From the NCBI GenBank assembly GCA_022453515.1, contig JAJNNY010000008.1, positions 124,001 to 188,000 on the forward strand: DNA of 64,000 bases, given 5' to 3'. The translations under genes and the position numbers were made by a program. The notes under the pieces were generated by a model that was given only the letters and a program-made list of their open reading frames with translations, was not told the origin of the DNA and ran no database searches. Shown here piece by piece: positions 44,313 through 54,743 of this stretch (positions are counted from its first letter, which is position 1; each line of letters begins with the position of its first letter). Source of the DNA: Astrocystis sublimbata (Eukaryota; Ascomycota; Sordariomycetes; Xylariales; Xylariaceae).

Positions 44313-45719
44313 ATGGCGAGCTTCAACTCGCTAAAGTACCCGGCAGTTTTGGCCCTGGCTCTCGCCAACCAGTGCCATGCCGTACCCGTATACTCCGACG
44401 CGGAGACAACAGTGACTTCAGCACCACCATTCACGCCTAGTACCGTCCCTGTCACCAACGTGACTGAGCATGGACCGTACACAGGACCACCACCAACAAC
44501 AACGGGTGCACTTTCAACTGATGTACTTGCGCCTTCAATAGCAGCACACCCCCCGGAGCCGTACAAGCTGCAGTATCCCGCAGATGGCAAGCTTCACGCG
44601 CCAGAGCCCGCGCCGTATACACCGGCCGGTGGCCTCGGCACCAACGGCAGTGAGCCCGTTTATCGTGTACAGAGTGATTTTGACTACCAATCCATCGCTC
44701 TGGGGCTGTATCAGGAGTGGATCGAACTCGACCTTTTCCACTATGGACTTGCCACATATCCAGTTGAGGAGTTTGAGGCAATGGGTCTGACGGCAGAGGA
44801 TAGATACCTTTTGCAATTTATGGCAGAGCAAGAGGTTGGCCACGCAACCTTACTCACGAACATGCTGGGCCCCCAGGCTCCCGTACAATGCACCTACAAC
44901 TACCCATCGATGAATTTGCGGGAGTACATCGACTTCAGCCAGAAGTTGACTCGCTGGGGAGAGTCAGGTGTTTACGGATTTCTGAATCACCTCGACTCTC
45001 GCGAGGTTGGGCAGCTTCTACTCCAGTCCATATCGACCGAAGCACGTCAGCAGATGATCTTTCGCCAGTTCGAGGGTCTATTCCCTATGCCCGTATGGTT
45101 CGAGATCGGAATCCCACAGTCGTGGGCCTGGACCCTTCTGGCCCCTTACATCGCGTCGTGCCCCCAAGATCAGACACGTCTGATTTGGCAAAACTTCCCT
45201 GCCCTGCGCATCCTCAACCAGCCCAACGCAGCCCGCATCAACGGGTCCAACGCGTGGAACGAGACTCTTGGCGACTATGCTGGCACCTTGACTACAGAGG
45301 GCCTTTCCGACTCCGACTCTTGCATTAACTCTACGGTCATAGGCGAGAAATGCACTGCTGCTATTACACACAACAGGACAAATCCGCTCTCGTACCCGGG
45401 ACGTCAGGTTTTCCTCGAGTGGGATGCACCCGGTCAGGCTGTTGGACCCAACAATAGCTACGTGACATCGACGTCGGCTAGGGCGCCGAAATTTGCTGCT
45501 TGGGTATCGCAGCTGAATGTCACGTACACGCCGTTGCAGAACATCAGCGGGAACTCCGCGTTCACGATCCAGCCCAACATGTCGACGTATGAAGGCGATC
45601 CGGCCGTGAACGGTACTATGTTTTTGGCCCTTACTGATTGTGATCTGCCCGTGACGCCTTTCAATTTGTCGATGATCAACTCCCACGTCAATGCTTTGTC
45701 TGTGTACCAGGCTGGGTAA
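44313..45719 (+). CDS. Secreted ferritin-like stress protein, Rds1 family
   Basis: One exon of 468 codons. The start MASFNSLKYPAVLALALANQCHA is a signal peptide. A Thr/Pro-rich segment (about 30-110) precedes a four-helix ferritin-like region (about 120-290) with IALGLYQEWIELDLFHYGLATY, LQFMAEQEVGHATLL and ISTEARQQMIFRQFEGL, which keeps Glu/His residues of a di-iron-like helical bundle. This is the layout of the fungal Rds1 family, first described in fission yeast as induced by nutrient and stress signals. At least eight N-glycosylation sequons support secretion or wall location. Metal binding is inferred from the fold only. The ending ALSVYQAG lacks a GPI tail. Confidence 0.9.
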   Translation: MASFNSLKYPAVLALALANQCHAVPVYSDAETTVTSAPPFTPSTVPVTNVTEHGPYTGPPPTTTGALSTDVLAPSIAAHPPEPYKLQYPADGKLHAPEPAPYTPAGGLGTNGSEPVYRVQSDFDYQSIALGLYQEWIELDLFHYGLATYPVEEFEAMGLTAEDRYLLQFMAEQEVGHATLLTNMLGPQAPVQCTYNYPSMNLREYIDFSQKLTRWGESGVYGFLNHLDSREVGQLLLQSISTEARQQMIFRQFEGLFPMPVWFEIGIPQSWAWTLLAPYIASCPQDQTRLIWQNFPALRILNQPNAARINGSNAWNETLGDYAGTLTTEGLSDSDSCINSTVIGEKCTAAITHNRTNPLSYPGRQVFLEWDAPGQAVGPNNSYVTSTSARAPKFAAWVSQLNVTYTPLQNISGNSAFTIQPNMSTYEGDPAVNGTMFLALTDCDLPVTPFNLSMINSHVNALSVYQAG

Positions 45720-46924
45720 ACGTCGTTTTGGCTGGTTCGGTAGTTGAACATGCGGGGAAAGAAGAATTAAAACTCGTGTAGCACGTTAACGATTTTATGT
45801 AAATGTAACGATAATTAATGAGTAATATTTGAAAATATGTGTGTTTCCCAGCCAGCCTGTTCCGTGAAAGGGGTTTGATCTGTATTCACAGAGAGTAACT
45901 ACCTTTCGAAAATCATGAGTTGTCTAACATCAAGACGCAGTATGGCAATAACAAATGATTATACGTTAATACAGGATGAGACGGAAGGATGGAATCACAG
46001 TGTAGAGGCAGTGTGTGAACAATCTACTTACGGTGGATGTTTAGTCACCTGTCCAACACTTCCACATCCCACATTTCCCAAAAATAAAATTTCAAGTCGA
46101 TATAGTCTACCACTATCACATTAGCGATGCTCAGCCTCATCAGTTACCTTGTAAGCGGTTATGTTCTTGGCAACAAGTCTCGCTTCGATGACTTCATGTC
46201 CTCAAGTACGCATACAGGATAGTGTTCACGCAGTGCATCCTTTTGCTCCAGCGGCAGCTGCCACACTTCGGCTCCTTGCGGCTTGGGCCATGTGGTCTAG
46301 ATCCCCGGCATACATATGCGGTTACCATACACGTTATGGGACGTGAGCTTCGCCTCACATCGCGTGTGTCGCTGGGTGCCGTGAGTTGGGCCATCATCGC
46401 CTGACTGTGTTGGCGAAATCAGCCAAGCAAACCACAGCAATCTACTGACAACGTGGGAGGATTTCCTAATTCTGCAGCGTCGTACTGATTGGTATTCTGC
46501 AAAACCAAAACAAAGAAAGGTCGGTGATAAATCGCGATGCGCGGTCTTGGCGCCTACATCTTGAGCAAAGGCTAGATTGCTCACGATGTCTAGGTACTCT
46601 GGTGAATGAGTATCACATTGATCACTTCAAACCATCTCATCAATGCATTTTGCACGACCGGTCAGAGCTACCGGTGTATGCACGTTGTGTTCCGACACTG
46701 ACACATCTGCAATAATTAATTTAAGTGCAATAAAGGCAGTGGGCTACGGGTTGTGTCTTTCGCTTATCTTGCAGAGTCTATGCGCAAGCAAAGTACCGAC
46801 GGCTGCTAGGATCCACCAGATCCGGCGTCCCGGACACATTACGACACAACGACCCGCGACCGTTGACGTGACAATGCTCGAATGTAACCCGCAACATAAA
46901 TCCTCGCTTGTTTGCGGTCCGTGA
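45720..46924. other. Gene-poor intergenic region
   Basis: 1.2 kb after the Rds1 gene. Short frames only; nothing supported. Confidence 0.4.
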
Positions 46925-47578
46925 ATGTCCATGGCACAATCTAGCCACGATGACCCAGCCCCCCAGCCACCCGCGAAGTCACTTGGTCTTAAGTTACAGT
47001 CACGCTCACTTTTGGAAAGATCTGACAGATCGACTCGGCCGCTCTCCGAAAAATTGGAGATTGGAAGATGCCATAAGCCGTGCATGACTCCGGGTCAAAA
47101 TACGTCACGCGTAACGGACGGGAAACAAAGACGTCCGTCCGCCCCGCCTCCCGTGCCGAGCGAGCATCGAAAGGAAAAGCCCAGCTCGCCTAGTCTAATA
47201 CACAAGGAAAGACAGATGCTGATCTTGTGGCCGATCGTCAATATCGATGTCAAAAGCCACTTGGCAGAGCAAATCCCATCCATCCATGATTGGATTGTCG
47301 CGACTCCATGCATCTGGGCCAAGAAGTCGTATGCGGTCTGGAGCCACGCCCAGCCGCTGACGGTGCTCATAAATAGCACTTATTGCGAAGTGGGGGAAGA
47401 GAAACCCTATGAAGATATCGTCGCATCCATCAAAAAGCATTTCAAGGGTCCAATCGATATTGGGTGGAGCGGACGCCCCGTCTTCCGCCGTTATGAGTGG
47501 CGGATTGCCGCTGCATCGTGCAGCCCCCAGATGCACAATCACCGCCTCTATGCCCAGAACAACCCGAGACCTCCGTAA
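46925..47578 (+). CDS. Hypothetical protein (217 aa), weakly supported
   Basis: A single open frame with ATG at 46925. The first half is polar and basic (many Ser, Pro, Arg, Lys). The second half looks more folded: LILWPIVNIDVKSHLAEQIPSIHDWIV, AVWSHAQPLTVLINSTYC and EDIVASIKKHFKGPIDIGWSGRPVFRRYEW. I recognise no family. It sits alone in a 2.4-kb gap between the Rds1 and PAF-acetylhydrolase-like genes. An opposite-strand frame (47195-47608) is also open, which lowers confidence. Possibly an orphan gene or a decayed one. Confidence 0.35.
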   Translation: MSMAQSSHDDPAPQPPAKSLGLKLQSRSLLERSDRSTRPLSEKLEIGRCHKPCMTPGQNTSRVTDGKQRRPSAPPPVPSEHRKEKPSSPSLIHKERQMLILWPIVNIDVKSHLAEQIPSIHDWIVATPCIWAKKSYAVWSHAQPLTVLINSTYCEVGEEKPYEDIVASIKKHFKGPIDIGWSGRPVFRRYEWRIAAASCSPQMHNHRLYAQNNPRPP

Positions 47579-48147
47579 GCCTATACGCGGAATACGGCTC
47601 AGCAGCACGTACCTATGTATACCATCAGCTGTTAAGTCGTACCGCGAATACGTCTAGAACGATTAATTTCAAGGTACCTTGCGCAGGGCTTAACGGCTTA
47701 GAAAAGACACTGCTTAAAGTCTAGATTGATGGCTGAGGTAGCATTACTGAAAGCCGAAAAGGATTGACATTCGATACGCGATGATGTGCCGAATCGATAA
47801 TCATTTCCCGTTGTTCTCGAACGCCATTATCACAGGTGATTATGGTTGGCAAATCCCTTGATTGGCTCGTTCGGTACATTCTAGATGGAATCTCCCACTC
47901 AGAACGAAAGTTGGACGAACAAAACAAATTCGTCGCGTGACGATCATATGGACCACCGTCGTAGGAGGCAATGGTAGATAGCCACATCTTTGTTGATCAA
48001 TTTGCCGTCATATATGGTGAGAACGTAGATCCGAAAATATTATATATAGAGCAGCTTGCTTCCCATCAAGTGTCCTGCTTTCATTGAATCATCATCACCA
48101 ACATCACCAGCATCACCAACACAATCTAATCACACCAACAACTCAAA
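47579..48147. other. Intergenic region with promoter of the PAF-acetylhydrolase-like gene
   Basis: No gene. The right end has a strong TATA run and a CAT/CAC-rich leader. Confidence 0.5.
48041..48048 (+). promoter_or_regulatory. TATA box of the PAF-acetylhydrolase-like gene
   Basis: TATATATA 100 bases before the ATG at 48148, followed by an A/C-rich leader with ATCACCAAC repeats, typical of a well expressed fungal gene. Confidence 0.55.
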
Positions 48148-49257
48148 ATGAGGCAAAACAACCTTATTCTCTCTATGCTCAGCGCGGCTGCGGCCGTGAC
48201 GGCAAACATCATGTACCCAAACATCACAGGACCATACAGGGTTGGGTATAAGCACCTCGAGCTCGTCGACCACGGAAGAAAGGAGATATACTCATCGTCC
48301 CATCAACCTCGTGACCTCATGAGCACACTCTTCTACCCTATCGCAGACAACCAGAGAAACTGCAACATCGAGCCCCTCATCACACCCCTTCTTGCACAAT
48401 ACTTGGATGGCCTACTGTCAGCACCTTCGGGAACCTTCAAACAGTTCGCCTTGCCATCTTGCGCCAACGCCGACCTGGCTCACCCAGAACTGCCCCTGGT
48501 GCTGTTCAGCCACGGATACAAGGGCTCCAGACTGCTGTACGCCGGCTTCCTCCAAGAGTTCGCCAGCTACGGGTACAACGTATTGGCCGTCGACCACCCC
48601 TTTGACGCCACAGTCGTCGAGTACCCCGACGGCCGGTCCCAGTTCAACACCCTGAGTGACGACAGACCAGGGATCATCGAAGAGGTTCTCAACGTCCGGG
48701 TCGCTGACATGATTTTCGCGCTCGACTCGATGAACAACAAGACCATCACCTCCCAAGTCCCCGGCCTGAACAACAAGGCGTTACGAACAGACCACGTCGG
48801 CATCATGGGCCACTCGTACGGCGGCAGCACCACGTTCCAGACCACCGCCAACGACACGCGTTTCGTGGCCGGCACCTCCTTCGACGGGCCGTTCTGGGGC
48901 TCCGCCAACACCACGGGGACCGACGCGGCCATCATGTTGATGGCGGCGCTGCAGCCGTCGGACGTGAACTGGCTGCCGACGTGGGACAACTCCTGGCCCG
49001 AGCTGCGGTCCTTCAAGCGCCGCTTCGAGGTCGACGGCACCCTGCACCTGTCCTTCGACGACTTCCCGCTGATGGCGGACATTCTCGGCGCCGACATCAA
49101 GCCCCTGGTCGGCAACGTCACGGGTTCGCGCATGGTGGAGATCCAGTCGGCCTTCACGACGAGCTTCTTCAACCAGTTCCTCAAGAGCCAGAGTGACGAC
49201 CTGCTCGATATGAGCGATCAGAAGGACTGGCCGGAGGTGTCGCGCGTGATGAAATGA
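48148..49257 (+). CDS. Secreted alpha/beta hydrolase, platelet-activating-factor acetylhydrolase-like
   Basis: One exon of 369 codons. A signal peptide (LILSMLSAAAAVTA) is followed by the PAF-AH-like layout: LMSTLFYPIAD near the front, the oxyanion strand PLVLFSHGYKGSRLLY, then YGYNVLAVDHPFDATVVEYPDG and the nucleophile elbow GHSYGG with Ser about 223. GTSFDGPFWG probably holds the acid Asp, and a late His (TLHLSFDD) probably completes the triad. It belongs to the PAF-AH isoform II-like group, which in fungi includes secreted esterases of unknown substrate. Several N-glycosylation sequons are present. An esterase acting on short acyl chains outside the cell is inferred. Confidence 0.88.
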   Translation: MRQNNLILSMLSAAAAVTANIMYPNITGPYRVGYKHLELVDHGRKEIYSSSHQPRDLMSTLFYPIADNQRNCNIEPLITPLLAQYLDGLLSAPSGTFKQFALPSCANADLAHPELPLVLFSHGYKGSRLLYAGFLQEFASYGYNVLAVDHPFDATVVEYPDGRSQFNTLSDDRPGIIEEVLNVRVADMIFALDSMNNKTITSQVPGLNNKALRTDHVGIMGHSYGGSTTFQTTANDTRFVAGTSFDGPFWGSANTTGTDAAIMLMAALQPSDVNWLPTWDNSWPELRSFKRRFEVDGTLHLSFDDFPLMADILGADIKPLVGNVTGSRMVEIQSAFTTSFFNQFLKSQSDDLLDMSDQKDWPEVSRVMK

Positions 49258-50268
49258 TTTGGTATCGAGGTGTAAACGTATTCTCATCGACAGGGTTAGC
49301 GAAGGATTCACATCTATTACTTATAGAGGGGCGTTCGGCATTCTGGGAGTTCTTAGAGGAGGGAAAATCTGATTTGAAACGGGCATAGAAGGTGATTGGG
49401 CCTGGACTTACCATTTCAATACGTGCCTGGTGGAACGGAATGGGCGGCCAAGGGGGAACGCGTATGATACTCATTACGGGAGTTCTAGATTCACGATTCT
49501 CTGACAGGTTTATTATTTTTTTTAGTTTTAAATGAGTTACTTGGATCAAACTTGCATCTTATATCTGATCTTCTTAAAATCATTGTCATGTTTTCAACTG
49601 CGTCGGATTACCTTGCTGACGAATGCTGCGTACAAAGGCTGCTTGTCAAATACAACCTGCATTTATGGCTCCTGCCTGACGTGGAAGATTGATCGCTTGG
49701 ACATTCGAAACAGCATTGATGTATGGGATAGCCACAAGCTCTCGATTGTCGTATAGCACCCTGAAAGATGAATCTGTGTCTGCGATTCGTAGCTATGTAT
49801 TATATATGTATGGAAATGCTGTGTGGTCATTATTGAAAATATATACAGAAACCCGGTCCACAGCAAGTATAGAATCTTTAGACACGAGTCTAGTCATCCT
49901 ATTAAGTTTCACGGGCACGCCCGGAAACAGAGCACCGATAAGCCCCAAGACGCCGAGTCCAACCGATCTCCGGGGGTATCAATGAACCGTACAAAAACAT
50001 AAGAAAGCAAAACAAGCGCTATACCTCCCATCTTTTATCCATCTCGCTAATTGACCTGACATGGGGGGAAAACAAAACAAAAAACAGAATCAACCCCCAT
50101 TCGGGCTGTCCTATTTTCTTCAAGAACGTCAGATCTTTCACACACGTGAAACCGAAAGCCCGTAGTGCCACTTGTGCCATATCACAACAACCCTCTGTCT
50201 ATACTGGATCTCTCTTGTTTCCGGAGAGTGTCATTGTTCATGGATGCGATTGCTCGCCTCTCGGGGGC
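49258..50268. other. Convergent intergenic region
   Basis: 1.0 kb between the 3' ends of two convergent genes, with A/T-rich sequence near 49510-49530 and 49790-49850. No supported gene. Confidence 0.4.
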
Positions 50269-52482
50269 CTAGGGGACATTGATCTCGTACCCGATGAGTA
50301 CCTCCGTGGATGAGCCCTCCCAGCCGCGGTTCCCCGCAGCCGAGATCATGAAACGGCTCGACGCGTCGATATACAGGCTCGAGATGACGCCGGCTCTTGG
50401 GGGGCCGGGGATAATGAGGAAGGGCGGTGGCGCGTGCTTGGCCGATGAGGTATCTGACTGGAGATCATACAGGCGTAGGATGTCATGCGAGGCGCACACG
50501 AGGTGGCGACCGTTGGGCATGGCCCGCACGCAGCTGACGGGTCCGCTACCCCCAGGAAGTTTGAGGATGCGCTCAGGCTGCCAGCCCGCGCGGGCCTTCT
50601 GTACACTGAACTCCTCTACTGTGCCGTTTCGCCGCCCCGCGTAGATCCAGTTCCCGTCCGGACTCCAGCACACGCCCATGCACCATGGTGGCACGCCTGG
50701 CCGGTTCCCAATTCGAGCCACGGGGTTGGGCATGCGCCGATCCCAGATGCGAATGGGGCCGTCAATGGATGCTGAGAGAAACGTGCTATCGGATGTCTGT
50801 GTTGTGTCGTGGAGCGTAGCGGGTGGTGCGGCAAATACAGCCGAGGGCGACGGCAGTGGTTCGCCCTCCTGTGCAGTTGACGCGTCTGTCTGTGTTAGGG
50901 GCGGAGGGTCCATTAAGAGCGGATCATCTGCAGTCGCTGCGACCGGTTCTTGTCCTGTGCTCAAGGTGACGGAGGTGGCATTATTGGTGTCATACCCGTC
51001 GACCTTGGCCATAGCAGATTCTGCAGGATCAGTGTGCGCATCAGTGCTCTGCTGTTGGGAGTCCGCTGGTGGAAGAGCCGCCGGGGCTGGGCCATGCTCA
51101 GAGTTGAAAGTAGGGTCGTAGTCGCCGATGGGCATGTCGTCCTGAGCCGAGTCTCGCATCATGGCGCGAGAGAACTCGTTATCGTCATCGCCCCCGAATC
51201 CTCCCATGCCGTCGTTGTCGCCAAAGAGGTCGGAGCCACCACCTGGACTGCCTCCGAACAGGCTGTCGTGGGCGGGACTGTCCTGCCCGCCGACTACGTC
51301 TTGAGAGGCGTCCCCAGTTGGCGCCATGTGGCCATTCAGCGCCGCACCGGTTGTCTCTCCGTTTATGCCAAGTGCTTCTTCAAGCTTAAGGTCAAAGCCA
51401 TTGGCGGCAGTCGAGGGCAGCCCGTTGGAGCTTGAGAATGTATCGCTTGGTGGTAGCTCTTGGCTCGCCTCGGGTGGGATGGGTGCGCCGCTCGTCGGCC
51501 TCAGCTCGATGGCGGATATCTGGCCACCGTTTCCGTCAAACTGTCTCGATACAGCGCCCGTGTTGAGGTCCCAGTCAAATATTTTTTTGTCCCAGCTCCC
51601 ACTCAGCACGCTCTTTTCGTCAGCTGCCAGGGTAAGGTTGCTGACGGCATTGGTGTGCTTCTGGAGGCAGGTGATGCGCTTCCCTTCGTCGTGACGCACA
51701 CTCTGCAGGTTGATGCCGCCGCTCTCGAGGCCGGATAGCAGCCACAGCGCCTGGGAATGGACGGCCAAGCTGTAGACGGGACTCAGAACGAGGTCTTCCT
51801 GGCGCACGGCGGGGGCCTGCGGCTCGGCGTTTTCCCAGTAGGACAGGAGCACGCCGGCCTTGGTGACGGAGTCAACGAAGGGGTGTCGCTGGGCGACGGT
51901 CAGAAGGGTCTTGCCGTTGATGGTGGCGGGCCCGTCATACTTCCGGATGTAGCCATCGCTGCCGCCGGTCATCCAGAAGCGCAGGTCCGGGGTGATGGCG
52001 ATGGCATTGACGTTGGTGGCCATGGGAGCGGCCATGGTGGGCACGATGTCGTATGTCTTGGCCGTGAGGACCTCGGGGCGGATGGTGGGTTGCCATCGGG
52101 GCGTGGGCTGGTCGCGACTCGGAGTGGCCGACTTGCGAGAGGCGGTTTGCGAAGGCGGTTTCTGGCCCTGCTGCTCTGGCTGCGCGCCTTGTTTTTGCTG
52201 CTGAGACTGCGACTGCGACTCGTCGGTGTCGTGATGTTGGTCCTGATCCTCGTCGTCGTCGTCGTCGTTGTTATCGTCGTTGTTATCGTCGTTGTTATCG
52301 TCGTTATCGTTGTCGTTGTCGTTATCATCGTCTTCGTCAGCGTCGGGATCTGCATCGTGATCGGGATTGTCGTTATCCTCCTCGACATCGGCATCATGCA
52401 TAGTAATGTCGTCGTCGTGCTCATGGTCATGGTCATGCTCGTTGTCGGAGCTCCCGTTCGAGTCTCGGTCGAAGTCGTCCAT
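50269..52482 (-). CDS. SPT8: SAGA complex subunit Spt8 (WD40)
   Basis: One minus-strand exon; the ATG at 52482 (MDDFDRDSNG) was chosen, giving 737 residues. Residues about 1-90 are extremely acidic (Asp/Asn/Glu/His), encoded by GAC/AAC repeats. Then comes the Spt8 block RWQPTIRPEVLTAKTYDIVPTMAAPMATNVNAIAITPD. WD repeats follow: FWMTGGSDGYIRKYD, LLSGLESGGINLQSVRHDEGKRI, KHTNAVSNLTLAADEKSVLSGSWDKKIFDWDL, then a long acidic/Gln-Pro linker, then STFLSASIDGPIRIWDRR, GVCWSPDGNWIYAGRRNGTVEEF and GRHLVCASHDILRLYDL. Spt8 links SAGA to TBP. The acidic front and the split propeller are usual for fungal Spt8. Confidence 0.95.
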   Translation of the reverse strand: MDDFDRDSNGSSDNEHDHDHEHDDDITMHDADVEEDNDNPDHDADPDADEDDDNDNDNDNDDNNDDNNDDNNDDDDDEDQDQHHDTDESQSQSQQQKQGAQPEQQGQKPPSQTASRKSATPSRDQPTPRWQPTIRPEVLTAKTYDIVPTMAAPMATNVNAIAITPDLRFWMTGGSDGYIRKYDGPATINGKTLLTVAQRHPFVDSVTKAGVLLSYWENAEPQAPAVRQEDLVLSPVYSLAVHSQALWLLSGLESGGINLQSVRHDEGKRITCLQKHTNAVSNLTLAADEKSVLSGSWDKKIFDWDLNTGAVSRQFDGNGGQISAIELRPTSGAPIPPEASQELPPSDTFSSSNGLPSTAANGFDLKLEEALGINGETTGAALNGHMAPTGDASQDVVGGQDSPAHDSLFGGSPGGGSDLFGDNDGMGGFGGDDDNEFSRAMMRDSAQDDMPIGDYDPTFNSEHGPAPAALPPADSQQQSTDAHTDPAESAMAKVDGYDTNNATSVTLSTGQEPVAATADDPLLMDPPPLTQTDASTAQEGEPLPSPSAVFAAPPATLHDTTQTSDSTFLSASIDGPIRIWDRRMPNPVARIGNRPGVPPWCMGVCWSPDGNWIYAGRRNGTVEEFSVQKARAGWQPERILKLPGGSGPVSCVRAMPNGRHLVCASHDILRLYDLQSDTSSAKHAPPPFLIIPGPPRAGVISSLYIDASSRFMISAAGNRGWEGSSTEVLIGYEINVP
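52240..52340 (-). repeat. Asp/Asn codon repeat in SPT8
   Basis: Tandem GTC/GTT trinucleotides on the plus strand (GAC/AAC on the coding strand), including repeated DDNN units. In-frame length variation is likely between strains. Confidence 0.8.
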
Positions 52483-52793
52483 CCTCGCAGTCGCGTTGCA
52501 AAAGTGCAATAGACCAAACCGCGCAGCACCCTCGGATGATTGATTGTACAGTATTTATGCAATGGGATGTATATTGGAATGTATGTGAGCAATGGAATTG
52601 AGCAATGGGAAGCAAGAAGAGGTGCAAATATGTTGTTATTTTGACAGTAATTATTGTTGTGAAGAGTTAGATGGTGAATGCGATGCAAGTAACTGTTTAC
52701 AATATGTATGTCCGATATTGAAGCAAGCCCGCCGTGCCTACCTCCACTCACCCATAGCTACACCAGGGGTACCTAATGGAGGAAGGAGGCACG

Positions 52794-52885
52794 GGGATGA
52801 TTATTAAATGTCCGCCTCCCAACCATCCGTACCTACAAATAAGGCCAGATGAAGTGGGGCAAGGCGGTCGTTTAATAATCATCCC
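52794..52885. repeat. Inverted repeat with 24-bp arms
   Basis: The left arm GGGATGATTATTAAATGTCC.. (52794-52817) and the right arm (52862-52885) are reverse complements at 22 of 24 positions, separated by 44 bases. It could form a cruciform or hairpin, or be the remains of a tiny foldback element. No coding capacity. Confidence 0.85.
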
Positions 52886-53321
52886 ACGGGGGGAAGGGAT
52901 GGCGCCGCACCAGCCCGCCAGGTCCTTGCTGCTTACCATGCCCAGGTGTACCTACATGTTTTTTTTTCAGTAGGTATCTAAGAGACCTGGGTAGGTACTG
53001 TCGAGTCGGTTGTTCTTGACCTCCGATCCAGAGGTTCGGTAATTTTTGGTAAATATTCCACGATCTCCACGTATAGGCGGAACGAAGAGAAACAATTATA
53101 GTAGTGCTAGTAAGAAGTGGAAGCTACTGAGCGCGGCGACAGCCAAGTTGGTGGATCCAAGATCTTTTCTACCGATAGTTGCTGACATATCCTTGGTAAT
53201 CCGGGGTTTTTACTACCCTTGCGGAACCCGAAGCAGGACAGGTGCTACAGCGCTCGTTATAAATGCGAGACAATTGAGGCTATCGTTGAATCTGAATCTT
53301 GTGATTGGTAGATGTCTATCG

Positions 53322-53328
53322 TATATAT
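53322..53328 (+). promoter_or_regulatory. TATA box of the dioxygenase gene
   Basis: TATATAT 85 bases before the ATG at 53407. Confidence 0.45.
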
Positions 53329-53406
53329 GCGCGCAGCTGAGACCATTTCCCCAATTGCACAATCAAAGTCCGCACAATCACTACGCAAGTATTCAGAACT
53401 TCACAT

Positions 53407-54743
53407 ATGGAAAGCAGATCCAGTAGAATTCTCGTGGTGATCTGCTCGCTCTTCGTCGCGATCGTGGCTTATATCTTTTCAAGTGCCATCATCCCCATCT
53501 TGCGCTCGACAATCCCATTCTCGGCGTCCGCTCCCGCGTTGGCTACTAGATACTTCACCAATTATTCAACAACAATGTCAAAAAAGGCTCCTGTTTACTT
53601 CGTGAGCCATGGCGGCGTAAGTCCTCATTTTGCATTAGCATCGCCAATGCAGGTTCGCTCGCAAATTCGGCGGACCGTGAGCTGATCTGAGGCTAGCCGT
53701 CCACTATGTTTGATACCACACACCCAGTCTACCCAGTCCTCCAGAATATTGGCCAAGAGATCACACAAAAAGTGAAACCCAAGGCCATCGTTGTCTTCTC
53801 GGCGCACTGGGAGGCAGGGAGAGACAGCATAGAGGTCAACACGGCAGTAACGAACGACTTGATTTATGAGTTTGTCCAAATCCCGATCCATTTTTCCAGG
53901 CACAAATCATAAGTCTTTTACTAATGAGCCCCCAACATTTCACAGTTACTATGGATTCCCCCCTGAGTACTACAAAGTTCAATATCCCAACAAAGGCGAT
54001 CCCGAGCTGGCGACCAAGGTCATCGGGTTACTACGAAATGCAGGGATCGAGGCAGAGGGTACTTCTAGAGGCTTAGATCATGGCGTATACGTCGGATTCC
54101 ACGTTGGTGAGTTCTCCGCCATCACCATCGATCGACTTTTCACCGTATCAAATCAGAATTAATTTACACCCAAAGACATATTTTAGATCTCATTTCTAGA
54201 CAGCTAACATAAACAGCTTTCCACCCCGAGAAAAACCCCCTCAACATCCCCATAGTCCAAGTCAGCCAGTACAAAAGCCCGGACGTAGACCAGCACTACC
54301 GCCTTGGGCAAGCCGTCGCCGCGCTGCGCGACGAAAACATTGTTGTCATTGGCGCTGGCATGTCGGTGCACAACCTGCGCGATTTACGCTTCGCCTACGG
54401 CTCGCCGGAGCCACTGCCTTATGTGGCTTCGTTCGATAATGCCCTAAAGCTCGCTATGGAGGCACCGCCCGGCGAGCGACAAGCGCGGCTCGCTGAGGTG
54501 GCAAAGGGACCTGATGCTCATCAGGCCCACCCTGTAAGCTTTCTCCTCTATCTCCTTGTCTTGCGTACTGGTGACTGAAAGGGAGGGATTTACTGATGTA
54601 TAACTCGATAGCATTTCGACCACTTGATGCCGGCTTACATCACGGCTGGTGCGGCGGGTGAGGACATAGGCAAGCAGCTTTGGACTTATCATGAGTCGTC
54701 CATGGGATGGGCCATGTATAGATTTGGCGACGTACCGGCGTGA
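53407..54743 (+). CDS. Extradiol ring-opening dioxygenase, DODA/LigB type, with N-terminal membrane anchor
   Basis: Five exons: 53407-53616, 53697-53869, 53946-54106, 54217-54533 and 54612-54743 (introns 80, 76, 110 and 78 nt), 330 residues. Spliced motifs match the class III extradiol family (plant/fungal 4,5-DOPA dioxygenase-like): PVYFVSHGGPSTMFD with a metal His, IVVFSAHWEA, LIYDYYGFPPEYYKVQYPNKGDPELA, SRGLDHGVYVGFHVAFHPEKN (crossing a splice site), VVIGAGMSVHNL and HFDHLMPAYITAGAAG. The N-terminus has an extra segment with a hydrophobic helix (about 8-29) before the usual start (MSKKAPVYF, Met at about 57), so the protein may be membrane- or ER-targeted. The second donor is GTTTGT. Catechol-type substrate inferred. 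Confidence 0.9.

Larger units (their letters stand above)
52483..53406. other. Divergent intergenic region with a long inverted repeat
   Basis: 0.9 kb between SPT8 and the dioxygenase gene. It contains the 24-bp-arm inverted repeat (52794-52885), AGGTACC-type words near 52960-53000 and a TATA element at the right. Confidence 0.55.
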
